DNA of 64,000 nucleotides, taken from the NCBI GenBank assembly GCA_032622095.1, contig CP136066.1, positions 108,273,319 to 108,337,318 on the forward strand, given 5' to 3'. This DNA is from Siphonodentalium dalli (taxonomy: Eukaryota; Mollusca; Scaphopoda; Gadilida; Siphonodentaliidae). Below the pieces are notes generated by a model. It was not told the origin of the DNA. It made no database searches and saw nothing but the letters and a program-made list of their open reading frames with translations. This document shows positions 35,708 through 47,142 of the stretch, in pieces. Position 1 is the first letter of the stretch; the number at the start of each line of letters is the position of its first letter. The position numbers were made by a program, and so were the translations under genes.

Positions 35708-38572
35708 GGGTGTGTCTTTTTACCGGATTCCGGATTCCGGATCCCGGATTTCGACCCGGATTTAGGTGTCTTTTTACCGGATTTCGACCCGGATTCGGGT
35801 ATGAATTTCATGCTTGTTTTATCACACATTTAACCCATTAAAAGCCGTTTCTGACACGATTAAACCAATATAGGGCTGTCGTGCTCATTCAACCCGATTA
35901 ATCGTATTTAAAGGTACATATCGTGCCCGGATCAGCATACTTCTTATTTGTTCATATAGACACGGCGGTTGGATTGATTTTACGTGACCATGATGGCATT
36001 TAAGGGAACACACCATGTCCGGATCCGAATTAATTATCTCGTAAGTATTGATCATATTTAAAGGTAGATATCATGTCCGGATCCGGTTTTTTTCTCTCTC
36101 TTTTTGCCATATAAATTATCGTCTTTTTGATATATTAAATGTCACGTGGAACAAAGTTATAAGTTGATTTTGAGACGTTATACTAGGCTGTTGGATTGAT
36201 TTCACGGAATGATTATCGCATTTAAAGGTACACACCATGTGCGGAACCGAATTAATTTCCACGTATTTACTGATAATATTTAAAGGTACAGATTATGCCA
36301 GGATCCGGATTTTTCTTCTTATAAAGTAATGCTTATTTAATACAATAAATGTAAACTGAGTCGCGTGGAACCTGGTTCCACGTGACTCCGCTGGCATTTA
36401 ATGTATAAAATAGGAGTTAATTTATAAGTGAAAGGAGAACAATCGGGATCCGGGCATAATCTGTACCTTTAAAAATGATTAATAAATACGCGATAATTAA
36501 TTCGGATCCGTGCATGGCATGCACCTTTAAATGCGATCATCGTGATCGTGATCCGTGAAATAAATCCAACAGCCGGGTCTAACATCTCAAAATCAACTTC
36601 TAACTTCCTCTTAACTCAGCTGACATTTAATATATTAAATAGGCGTTAATTTATATGGAGATTTTTTTTTTTAACCGGATCCGGGCATGGTCTGTACCTT
36701 TAAACTAGATAATCACTGTATAAACTGTAGCTGGCTGCAACGGGATGGATATGCTAGCAGTGTTTTTATAACGATTCGGACGGCCAGACTATATAATCAC
36801 TGTATAAACAGTAGCGGGCTGCAATGGGATAAATATGCTATCCGTGTTTTTATAACGATTCGGGCGTCGTGACATAAAACGCTTAATACAAGTCGTACAT
36901 CTATCTCACTTAAACCGGCTTAAATATCGAATTTACAATAGTAATACTACTAGTATCACAAATATAATCGTTTATAATCGAACTAACGACAATAAACCAT
37001 TTAAACTGCACCAGGTTTTTTTTGTGGGCTGGAGAACAAAAAATCTTCACAAAAGCAAGTCAATTTATTTCAATCCGAATGATATTACTGTTAAACGCAA
37101 CCTGTGCCATGTTTTCGCGGGTCTGAAATGTCTTTTAATGTGTTAAACATGGGTTATAATAAACATAAAATTGAGATCAGGGTTCGGGTCGAAATTAGAA
37201 AAAGACACATAAAATCCGGATCCAGATCCGGGCATAAAGTTTGTCTGTAAATGGGCTCATTCTCGCGTGAAATCAATCCAAGCGCCATGTTCACCGTTTC
37301 CAAATAAACTGAGTTCCGCGTGGCTCAGCTGCCATTTAATGTATTAAATACTTGACTATTTATATGAAATAGAAAAGAACTATTCGTATCCGAATCCGGG
37401 AATAATCTGACCTAAACATCAACATCTATAACCTAGTTCCACGCGACTCAGTTTACATTTATTGTATTAAATAAGCATTACTTTATAAGAAGAAAAATCC
37501 GGATCCGGGCATAATCTGTACCTTTAAATATTATCAGTAAATACGTGGAAATTAATTCGGTTCCGCACATGGTGTGTACCTTTAAATGCGATAATCATTC
37601 CGTGAAATCAATCCAACAGCCTAGTATAACGTCTCAAAATCAACTTTATAACTTTGTTCCACGTGACATTTAAAGGTACTCAACCCGTAAAGAGGGTCCC
37701 CATCTCAACAGATTCCAACAACAACAATCCGATCAGAGGGTCCTATATTACTATTTCTTTGGCTTTGGGGGTAAAAAATATTTGATTCGAGTCGAGGAAC
37801 CCATCAAACAAAGCTCAGAGTTATTAGATATTGATTTTTCAAATTTGTTATGTTCTCGAGATGAGTACCAATAACTGCCGTAATCTGCTCTGGATGTGTA
37901 CCTCAAATCTATTCAAACAGACAAGGATGAATAACTCTAAAATCAAGTGGTAATTTTAACGCAATTTTTAATGAGTTCTGGGCCAGATAGTATTCCCGAT
38001 AATGAAAAATAATAGATTTATAAAATCGATATCTAACAAATCTGAGCTTTGATGGGTGACTTCCTCGACTCGAATCAAATATTTTTGACCCCCGAAGCCA
38101 TTGAAATAGTAATTGAGAGGAGTTTTATCGGGTTGAGTACCTTTAATATATCAAAAAGACGATAATTTATATGGCAAAGAGAGAGAGAGAGAGAAAAACC
38201 GGATCCGGACATGATATCTACCTTTAAATATGATCAATAATTACGAGATAATTAATTCGGATCCGGACATGGTGTGTTCCCTTAAATGCCATCATGATCA
38301 CGTAAAATCAATCCAACCGTCGTGTCTATATGAAAAAAATAAGAAGTATGCTGATCCGGGCACGATATGTACCTTTAAATACGCTTAATCGGGTTGAATG
38401 AGCACGACAGCCCTATATTGGTTTAATCGTATCAGAAACGGCTTTTAATGGGTTAAATGTGTGATAAAACAAGCATGAAATTCATACCCGAATCCGGGTC
38501 GAAATCCGGTAAAAAAAACACCTAAATCCGGGTCGAAATCCGGGATCCGGAATCCGGTAAAAAGACACACCC
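35708..38572. mobile_element. Long-TIR element with 9-bp target duplication (2865 bp)
   Basis: Ends GGGTGTGTCTTTTTACCGGA and its complement, flanked by the 9-bp direct repeat AATAGTAAG (35699-35707 and 38573-38581). The inverted arms extend several hundred bases (about 35708-36460 against 37460-38572). They are built from repeated modules 'atttaaaggtac...atgtccggatccg', at about 35908, 35998, 36057, 36219 and 36278 and inverted on the right. The centre has two 84-bp tandem units (36705-36788 and 36789-36872). Long TIRs plus 9-bp duplication suggest a Mutator-like element; Merlin-type is an alternative. No transposase is encoded. Confidence 0.82.
37674..38142. mobile_element. TTAA-flanked MITE nested in the long-TIR element (469 bp)
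   Basis: TIR AGGTACTCAACCCG / CGGGTTGAGTACCT with TTAA on each side (37670-37673 and 38143-38146). Subterminal arms are also inverted ('tactatttctttggctttgggg' against 'cccgaagccattgaaatagta'). The opposite arm of the host element (about 36135-36145, atattaaatgtcacg) preserves the site without insertion, which proves the boundaries. Confidence 0.85.
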
Positions 38573-38581
38573 AATAGTAAG

Positions 38582-38905
38582 CATTTAGTAATATAAATAA
38601 TTAGATTTTGAGATATCATAAATTCATTTTGTTATATCATAAAATTGAATTTGTGATATCACTCTAACTCATTTTGTGATATAAATAAATAGAAAATAGA
38701 ATAGCTGAACTACATTTTGTGATATCATTAAATAATTTTATGACATCATAACATCCAATTATTGATATCACTAATTGCTTACTTATTTTCGATTTTATAT
38801 TTACTGATATTCGACTTTGTGGTATCACAAAATGAATTTATTATATCACTAATTCCATTGTGTGATATCTTAAAATCATTGTGTGATATATCACTAACTC
38901 CCCAA
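38582..38905. repeat. TGATATCA-rich degenerate array, right part
   Basis: Same motif family as 35533-35698 ('tttgtgatatcac', 'attgtgtgatatc'), resuming directly after the target duplication. Confidence 0.7.
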
Positions 38906-39049
38906 CATTTTATGATTTACGACAAAGTACAACTTTGTTTGATGTTTCAATTTTTCACAGAACTGCACATCTTGTAAATTACACGCACGACACCAAACTA
39001 TGCTCAATATTTATACGTTTACATGAATAAGAGCACTGTCCTTATAAGT

Positions 39050-39545
39050 TAAACGGAGATCACTCATTCGAGTTTCCAAATATTTTGTCTAGTATATTAT
39101 GGAAGGAGGTATATAAGATAGGTTGACAAATACATGAAATATTAGATATACCGGCTTCGTCATCTCTGAAAAGTACTTGCCATATGGTCTCATGTGCAGC
39201 CATTTTCCAACTGTTTTCAAGTGTTCATACAGCAGTGAAATAAACGCTCTTTATTTCTACCATATCGGGAATAGACCAGTTTAGACTAACACGGAAGGCT
39301 CTTTTCTCTTCCATGCCATATATATGCACATTCTTATTGCTGTTAACACAAACACCGTGTTCGGGGTAGTATTATTTATGACGTCAATGCGTCTTTTCGG
39401 TGACATACAATGAAAGGTATACAACCATAGAAAGGTAGTTTTGTTATTCATCGACATATTTCGATACCTGGAAACATCAAACAGTGAATATCATCAGGTA
39501 TATTTTGGAGCGCAAACCGCCATGTGGTTTTAAACTATTTTGAGG
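39050..39545. repeat. Dispersed repeat, third copy
   Basis: Related to 2939-3122 and 3532-3920, and the longest copy. It keeps 'gtttccaaat', 'ggaaggaggtat', 'cagccattttccaactgttt', 'gtgaaataaa.g.tctttatttctaccatatc.ggaatagac' and continues to 'tgtggttttaaac'. Confidence 0.7.
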
Positions 39546-39946
39546 GTTCCTAATTTATACCTACTGAAAAAATTAATGATTAGCAAATACATTTCTATGA
39601 ATCTGGATTGCATATCTATAGGTTACAAACACCTAATTATTTTCCATAGGCGACAGTTTTAACTAAAAGTCCCGCCGGACATGGGTTAATCCTATTTGAA
39701 CTTCAAGCGGTCAATTTTCCCTTAGAACGCCATCCGCTGCACCAGTCTGTGACAACAAACGCGCCCTTTTCGGTATTTTTTTTCAAACGATAATCTTGCA
39801 ATTCCACACCTACCCCATTAGGCCTACTGCACAAAAATCAGCAGCATAAAAATACCCAGACCCCTTCCATAACTTCTGGACTCCACCAGACTCTTCCTGG
39901 ACATCTAAACATACATGATCGCCATACTTACGTAAGCTATGATTTT

Positions 39947-40979
39947 CAGGGGCGGCGGAGCCGGGGAGGGGGCACAGGGGGCACGTGCCCCCACCCCCCC
40001 CAATTATGGCTACATAATCTTCCAATACTAAATACAATGGAGAAAATAATTTTTGATTCCCAAGAAAACATTCCATTGGTAACACATGAGTTTAATCTTA
40101 TCAGTTATGCCACTATGGCTATGGCTAGCAAGATAGCAAGTTAATCCCTTGGTCAATATTGACACTCTGTCTGAGTAATTGCCCTCTGGGAATTAGACTA
40201 CAGACTCTGAGTTCTTTGTAGATCCCAGCTCAGGTCTTCTGAGGATACCATCAGAGCCATGTCTTGGACACAACAACTTGTCTAATTAAAAGCACATTCA
40301 TCATACCAATGAAGGGTTTACATTTTAGTGTCTGCAATAAAACTGCAAACCTGGGACTTGGCAGGTATACAATTTCATGCCAAGGTGGTCAAACTCCTGA
40401 TATGGGATCACATGCTATAGACAATATCAGTTGATGCTAAGTATTCATTGGAATAGCTTGACTAGGATTTTTATCAATTCAGCTAATTCGTAATTACCGA
40501 CAAATAAGAAAAGTTACAACAATTTTGTTCTAAACAAAGTTTACTGTGTACAGGAAAGATTAGTGCCTGTGTACATATATTATTATAGTGTTATTTAATA
40601 TTCAAAGTTACTTGTGATTATTGTTTCTTCGATATCAACGTGTGTCATATGTGGAGTTAATTGGATTATACAGTATATTGTATACTAATTTTATCATAAC
40701 ACTTGTGACAAAGGATGCAGGTTGTAGAAGTTATATCAACGTTATCATGCAGTCATATTTCACACATTGGCTCCACAGATAAGTGAGTAGCAGAGTAGCA
40801 TCATTTAAACTCTTTCTTGTTTCTACATTCATAACGGTAACCACGAATAACATACCATACTAAACAATCTTTGCGCTGGCGCACATTTGAAAACAGTTTT
40901 TAATTCATATATGTAGTATATATTTTTTTTAATGGTGCCACCCCCCCCCCCCACTTTTTTGTAGCTTCCGCCGCCCCTG
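39947..40979. mobile_element. Non-autonomous hAT element (1033 bp) upstream of MOCS1
   Basis: Ends CAGGGGCGGCGGA / TCCGCCGCCCCTG with a perfect 8-bp duplication ATGATTTT (39939-39946 and 40980-40987). The CAG...CTG termini and 8-bp duplication are typical of hAT. No transposase motif inside. Homopolymer C runs lie near both ends. It lies about 200 bases before the MOCS1 start codon and could affect its promoter. Confidence 0.85.
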
Positions 40980-41177
40980 ATGATTTTCTGTTCCCGATTA
41001 GGGATATTTCCCTCAATGATAATCAACCACAAATTCAAGAAGCGTAACTCTATATAATAGTTGCTTGTAACCTATATCCTGTAAGCGTAAACGCAATCTT
41101 AGAGTTATTCCTCCTGTTGTCTTAATGATTATCTATATTTAAACGAACATTTACAGGGTTTACGGGAGTTCAGGAAG

Positions 41178-41300
41178 ATGTCTCGCGTTGTGAAGTGTTT
41201 TTACAGAACCATAACTAGCAAAGCAGAGATAACTGCAGTTAAAAGACTGTATTCCAGTACACTTGCGACTGAAAGTCATATAAAACCTGACAAAGATGAG
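41178..41300 (+). CDS. MOCS1: MOCS1 coding exon 1 (mitochondrial leader)
   Basis: ATG at 41178, 41 codons, ending in phase 0 at a GTGATT donor (41301). The encoded N-terminus MSRVVKCFYRTITSKAEITA and the following KRLYSSTLATES are rich in Arg, Lys, Ser and Thr and almost free of acids until the last ten residues. That is what a mitochondrial targeting peptide should look like, and MOCS1A acts in the mitochondrial matrix. The leader sequence is not conserved, so the call rests on position, phase match with exon 2 and composition. A TTTACAG at 41150-41156 could be the acceptor of a 5'-UTR intron. The next exon joins without a frame break. Confidence 0.75.
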
Positions 41301-41773
41301 GTGATTGAATAATAATTTCATGTTCATGGATCTTTGCGTCTTCAAGTTCAATGAAAATTCGGAATATGTCGAATATCGGTGACCTATTTAATGTTTTGTA
41401 TATAGATGTTGATTTTACGAAATTGTCAAGGAATATCAAATAAATGTGATTAAAACTTTTCTAATTCAATAACTTCCGAATGGGATGCACAGTGATGTAG
41501 CATTGCGCACCTGGATTGGTTCACATTACTGTAAAATATGTAAATTTAAGGTCACTATTGTGTGCATAGTAGGGCTGAAGGGGTCACTCTCAACAAAAAA
41601 AAGTGCATTGTCATGTTCCAATATAATGTGTATGACCCCGTATGAAGTGCATTGCCATGTTCCAATATAATTGTAGGTCCTTATTGTGTCAATATTAGAA
41701 CACATGTTCAGACTGAGACTAATATGCTTCTCATCTTTCAGTGAAAGGGCTTCATTTAAAAAAAAAGAAGCTT

Positions 41774-41863
41774 GTCCCTGTAGCCGAGGTGGTTAGGTTG
41801 TTTATACCATAATTGCAGTCTGGACTAGACAAGGTTGGCACGGGTTCAAACCCTGACAAGGGT
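41774..41863 (+). repeat. tRNA-like sequence, probable SINE head
   Basis: Has an A-box TAGCCGAGGTGG (41781-41792) and a B-box-like GGTTCAAACCC (41843-41853), the spacing expected of a tRNA with a long variable arm. The acceptor ends pair only partly (cttgtc / gacaag). Lying in MOCS1 intron 1 and followed by a unique tail, it looks like a tRNA-derived SINE rather than a functional tRNA gene. Confidence 0.5.
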
Positions 41864-42546
41864 GAAAATCTGAACCGATTTTCTAGATTGATCTGAGTTG
41901 AGTGACATCTCAATATGCTATTCTGATTGATACAATTTTACATTGGCATTTCGATAATAAATGAGAATTTGTTCACACTCACCGAAGCAAGCACATTCTA
42001 TTTATTAGAAAGTCTTATTGAAATATATTCTGGGTATATATCATAGTATCTCTTTCTATGTTATAGCATCAATCATTGATGCCTTCACTATAAAACCTTT
42101 TGACTTTTTTACTTATTCTTTATCATTCTATTACTGCACAGCATTTAATTAATGCTTCTCCAAGTTTAGCAGTTCAGAAATTATTAGTTCAGCGAACATT
42201 TCCATCAATAGATAGGACTCCTGCACTTTTAACTTATCTGTCGTCTGCTTACATTACCTGTACATCCCTTCAAATCAATAATAGACCATTCGAAAGTATA
42301 CTTTTGTAACTGAATAGAAGAATCCATTTAGTATATAGAAAGGGTTTAGCAGCCGTAATGATTTACTAGAGAGTTACTGGTATATGTATACTGGAGACTG
42401 AATATGGCTATGCATTTTTTTAATATTTTGGGAGATGTGCATGTCTCTCCCTAGTCAGGAAAAATAAATAATGTTAGTTATGCCTGACTCTTGAGAGATT
42501 GCCAATATGTGATTCAATTTTGGCCAGATTGGGAGGGCTGCATATA

Positions 42547-42679
42547 CAGTAATGCCCTAAATAAACGAATCACTGAGAGCTTTCCGATGAATGGCAACAA
42601 GCCATATTTCCGACTAAATCCTGAAAAGATACCCATAATTCTGATGAGGTTATAGAGTCAATTATTTAGGGCATTACTG
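42547..42679. mobile_element. TA-flanked hairpin MITE, copy A
   Basis: CAGTAATGCCCTAA / TTAGGGCATTACTG, with TA at 42545-42546 and 42680-42681. The interior shares 'gagctttccgatgaatggca' and 'agccatatttccgactaaat' with copies at 56374 and 56669. Tc1/mariner-like by its TA duplication. Confidence 0.75.
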
Positions 42680-42935
42680 TACATACCTATGTAAATGACA
42701 TTCACGGTGGAATTGGATCCCTTCTCCCACACCATTGGTGCTGGGCTTAAGACATTATCAACTGAGCAATTGAAAAGTTTCACTCAGGTAACCATAAGAT
42801 GCTAATAATATATAATTATTATATTTATACAGCTTAGAATTGTCAAAATCAGGGAAATAATATACATGTGTGGTTGATATTTTTAAAGATGCAGGGTGCA
42901 TTAGACCACACATTAGTTTACAATTTTCTTTACAG

Positions 42936-43080
42936 CAGTTGGAATCAGTTGTAACAAAGGAAAGGTTACGTGGTCTACTCCGTGAAGATGTACGTCCATT
43001 CTCAGATTTCCTGACAGACACGCATGGGAGGAATCACAGTTATTTACGAATATCTCTGACTGAAAGATGCAATCTGAGAT
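42936..43080 (+). CDS. MOCS1: MOCS1 coding exon 2 (start of radical-SAM domain)
   Basis: 145 bases after TTTACAG, ending at a GTAAGT donor with one base of a split codon. Encodes [15 protein letters not shown], then [20 protein letters not shown], then SLTERCNLR. '[18 protein letters not shown](K/R)CNLRC' is the hallmark of MOCS1A/MoaA. MOCS1A converts GTP, with MOCS1B, toward cyclic pyranopterin monophosphate, the first step of molybdenum cofactor synthesis. Cys86 is the first ligand of the N-terminal [4Fe-4S] cluster. The second cysteine codon is split by the following intron. Homology is unambiguous. Confidence 0.96.
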
Positions 43081-43651
43081 GTAAGTAATGTAATTATTGT
43101 ATTTGGATTTGGCTCAGGGTTCGCGCTGCCGCTTGCCAAATTTGCCAATGGCAAATTTTTTTCTCATTTGGCCAAAAAAAATTCATTTCGCAAAAAAAAT
43201 GGCAAGTTGGTCTTTAATTATGGGATTGGAGATATCTAGTCATAAACATCATCGATTGCGGATTATTTATTACATGTGGTGACTTACAATCAACACAAGG
43301 GAAACCCAATCATCAAATCTATCAAACTAGCATGGTCAGCAGTGATATTTCAAAAGTTATATGTAATCTTCTTTAGTTTTCACAAAACGGTTATACCTCT
43401 TTCTGTCATAATCAATCAATTAATCGACCGTGGCTAACATATGACAGTGAGAAAAAAGCAGCCCTCTTAATTCAGATTGTTTGGCTTCAGCATTTCGCTG
43501 AAGCAACCCTTTGCCATGGCCCAGTTTGCTTCAGTAAATGGCCTCGGCATTGCTGATTGCCATAGCCAATTATGAGGGCTGAAAAAGCAATGTTCTGTAA
43601 AGTTTTCATAAAGTTGTCAACCTCAAAACAATGCTATAATTGTATATTATG

Positions 43652-43740
43652 GTACGGTACACATAATGTCGACATCTGGATTGACCACTCCTTGTTTGTC
43701 CGTCCATCCGTCTGTGTGTCTGTCTGTCCACCTGTCGGCA
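43652..43740. repeat. accatagtatggta-family repeat fragment
   Basis: 'atggtacggtacacataatgtcgac' then 'ggattgaccactc' and a gtccgtccatccgtctg tail, related to the repeats at 45120, 45365, 52510 and 53510. Lies just before MOCS1 exon 3. Confidence 0.65.
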
Positions 43741-43775
43741 TTGTTTGTAGATTGAATGTCTACTCTGATTTCCAG

Positions 43776-43943
43776 GCCAGTATTGTATGCCCGAAGAAGG
43801 AATAACCCTGAGTCCTAAAGAGAAGCTTCTCTCAACTGATGAGATACTGAGACTCTCGGAGTTATTTGTCAAAGAGGGTATCAAGAAAATACGGCTCACG
43901 GGTGGAGAGCCTCTTGTGAGGCGGGATCTTGTTGATATTATAG
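43776..43943 (+). CDS. MOCS1: MOCS1 coding exon 3 (radical-SAM Cys motif and GGEP)
   Basis: 168 bases after TTTCCAG, ending at GTGAGT in phase 1. Completes the C-x3-C-x2-C cluster motif (Cys86, Cys90, Cys93): the codon of Cys90 is made by T from exon 2 plus GC here, followed by [18 protein letters not shown]. It continues [20 protein letters not shown] and [20 protein letters not shown] contacts S-adenosylmethionine. A mollusc-type dispersed repeat ends only about 36 bases before this exon (43652-43740), leaving a short tract for branch point and acceptor. Confidence 0.96.
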
Positions 43944-44288
43944 GTGAGTAAAATATATGGCAGAGGCGATGTTCTATAAGCTTCTATCGCTTCTAATAAT
44001 ATATTCTTCCTCCATTTAATTCTTCGTGCACATATTGGTATCAAGTTGCACACATATATTATATATCTTTTTTGTTTTGCATCAGATCATTTAGTTGCAG
44101 ATTGTGCCTGTAGACTCGTGGTATTTGAGTGATTTGCTTAACTGGTTCGCTGCTAAATATCCTACATACACGTAATAAAATGCGTATATATATTTCAACA
44201 AACAGAAAATTATTGAATTTTATGCTCGGAGTTGATAATTTGCACTCTTCTCAAATTTGACCCCCAAATATATGCATTTGTGATTATG

Positions 44289-44640
44289 TTGTGAGCCTGG
44301 ATGTCTCACTAGGCTATGGTTATGAGCTTGGATGTCTCAATAGGCTATTGTTATGAGTCTGGATGTCTCATTAGGCTATGGCTATGCCTACGGGCCTGGA
44401 TGTCTCATTAGGCTATGGTTATGAGCCTTGATGTCTCATTAGACTATGGTTTTGGGTCTGGATGTCTCATTAGGCAATGATTACGAGTCTGGATGTCTCA
44501 TTAGGCAATGGTTATGGGCCTGGATGTCTCATTAGCCTATGGTTATGAGCCTGGTTGTCTGTTTGTCAAAGTAGGTTATCGATATGAGCCTGGATGTCTG
44601 ATTAGGTTATGGTTATGAGCTTGGTTGTCGGCCGCCCTTA
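44289..44640. repeat. 31-bp minisatellite in MOCS1 intron 3
   Basis: About 11 units of 'gagcctggatgtctcattag' plus 'gctatggttat', with varied units at the right end. Confidence 0.9.
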
Positions 44641-45119
44641 GGGCAAAACATTTGTAATTTTTCTCAAACTTTTCGCGATATAAGTAACTTTTCTGACAAT
44701 TTTATTGGTCGGCATCCATTCAAACTTCACAATGTCGCAATTTAATTATATATGTAACAATATTTCTGAAATATTACCTGACAAACGCTATTTAAATGAT
44801 TAAAATAAGACAGTGTCATTGCCAAAGCCCATATCTGGGCTTCCAGCACTCTTACATAGGGTCCAAATATGGGCTTTCAGCACTGAACCAATTAATCTAA
44901 AGAAACGGAGAACTTTAGCGATACTCAATTTTGAGCTCCAAATGAAATGGATAGAAGAAGCCTGCATATGTTTTATTACGAATAAAATAGCATTTCTGAC
45001 TGGTTACTACTTGAATGGTGATCACTGGAATTTTGGGATACAGTGTCCCCAAAAAAGTATTTTTGCATAACTATAAGAATCCCTGATTTCTATTCAGTTA
45101 CAGATGTGGTTCGCCCATT

Positions 45120-46680
45120 TTTATGTGTACCCATACCATAGTATGGTACACATAGTGTCGTCATCCGGATTGACCACTCGTCCTTCGTCTGTCCGTCCGT
45201 CTGTCCATCCATAGACCCTTTACACATAGTGTGATAACTCAAACATTTTCTATCCGACCAGAACCATATTTTGTATATGAGTTTCTCAGACAAAGATAAA
45301 GACGCAGTTTGAATATGGGTTTGATATGTGTTTTTTTTACGGAGTTATGACCCTTTTTATGTTTACCCATACCATAGTATGGTAAACATAGTGTCGTCCG
45401 GATTGACCACTCGTCGTTCGTCCATCTGTCTGTCCGTAGACACTTTACGAGTAATGCGATAACTCAAACATTTTCTATCCGATTGGAAACAAATTTTGTA
45501 TATGGATTTCTCAGCTTTGGGTTTGATCCGAGTTTTTGTTACAGAGTTATGGCCCTTTTTCGACTCAGAGTTCACGCATTCTGCCATAACTCAAACATTT
45601 TTTATATGATTGGAACCAAATTTGGTGTGTGAGTTTCACAGCCCAAAATACAGATTGAGTTCGAATATGGGTTTGATCCGATTTATTTTAAAGGAGTTAT
45701 GACCCTTTTTTGAGAAAAAAATTTGAACCTTTTTTTAAAAAAATTTTTAATTTATTTTTAACATTTATACATGTAATAATAATTTAAAAAAAATGTCATT
45801 GACTCTTTCATTTGTTTTCATTTAGATATTGATGATTATGATACAAGTTGATAAAAAGGTTTGCAATGTGTCCCTTTAAATATTTAGTTATGAACCCATA
45901 AATTAATAGTGTTAAGGTGCCATTACACCAAGGAGCTGTTCTGCATACAGGGATCTCCCATTAATGTCAAGTAGCAGTTGAATAACATAATTCCTCCTGA
46001 TATCTGAACACATGTGTAGTCACAATATTGGAGTGTACTGTCACTGGTTAATAGAATGTTATTTATTTTGTGATAGACTGTATCCCACAGACCAGTTAAT
46101 TATGATGGACAGTCTGTGAAAGATTTCCTGATAAAACAGTGCTTTGAAAGTTTGTTGGATGCTGCATTGCACAGCTGATAATATATCTCTACAGATGGTC
46201 TGAGGTCATTATAATGTTATTGCATTAATAGAGATGTCAGCATCAATATAAACAATGTTTGATTTGTTGAAAGCTCTGCTATATAATTGATATTAATGGG
46301 ATATTAATGAGGTGTCTTTATTTTGATGGGTGTTTTTGGTAGAATTTGAGATTTTATCATTGTAAACTTAAATTGGACTCTCTTAACCCAAGTATTCCAT
46401 GTCCAGGTCACCTTTTTCACATTTAACCCAAGGCTGTGGTGGTGCAGCATTACAGATTCTGTACCACTGCATTCTCTTATATAAATGCAAGTGACCCATA
46501 AATTCCAATAATTTGTTTTATGTACATTAAATTTTGTCTATAATTATACATAACAGTATACTCTATAATTCGACATCATAACTCTCATTTGTGATTCCGA
46601 TCATAGTAATTTACTATCGCCAAGGGATGGGTTAACATCTGCCGATCGTGATCGGCCTCTCGTTAAACTTAGAATTCACA
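45120..46680. repeat. Duplicated repeat block, copy 1
   Basis: Two 'accatagtatggtaaacatagtgtcgtc' heads (about 45131 and 45370) lead into units of 'ataactcaaacattttctat...gagttatgaccctttt'. These are followed by 'agatattgatgattatgata' (about 45825), 'agatggtctgaggtcattat' (46194) and a final block 'atcgccaagggatgggttaa' to 'gatcggcctctcgtt' (46616-46665). The same order recurs at 52510-54356. Confidence 0.75.
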
Positions 46681-47142
46681 CATGCTACGATAACTCAAAA
46701 TGTTTTTTATCTGATTGGAACCAAATTTGTTATGTGAGTTTATCAGCACAAAATACAGATCGAGTTCGAATATGAGTTTGATCCAATTTTTGTTAATTAA
46801 TTAAGTATTATTAATAAAAAATAATTTAAATTAAAAAAAATATATTTCAATGAAATTACTGAGACTCATTTAAAGTGCAGGTAGTAATAATTAATAACAC
46901 CCGATATATGTTAATTAACCACGCTTATCATGGTCAATGTGGTCTAGAGTGTCAGAAGAAATAACACCGCAGACGAAGCGGTTGTTTATTTTGCTCCCGA
47001 CGTCAATCAAAGCGAAAGCCCTCCTCTTTGCTAATAATAGTCGGCCTCTTTCGGAGAACTTCGGAAATGACGTCACAAGTTGAAGACGTATTTCCCCCAG
47101 TGCGCTAGTGTAAACAACGAATGTTTTAGAGATATGATTCAC

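Noticed and set aside
36687-36872. 61-codon ORF with internal repeat
   Set aside because: Two 84-bp tandem units, a multiple of three, hold the frame open; no coding evidence.
46915-47142. 75-codon minus-strand ORF in MOCS1 intron 3
   Set aside because: No family resemblance and no splice support.
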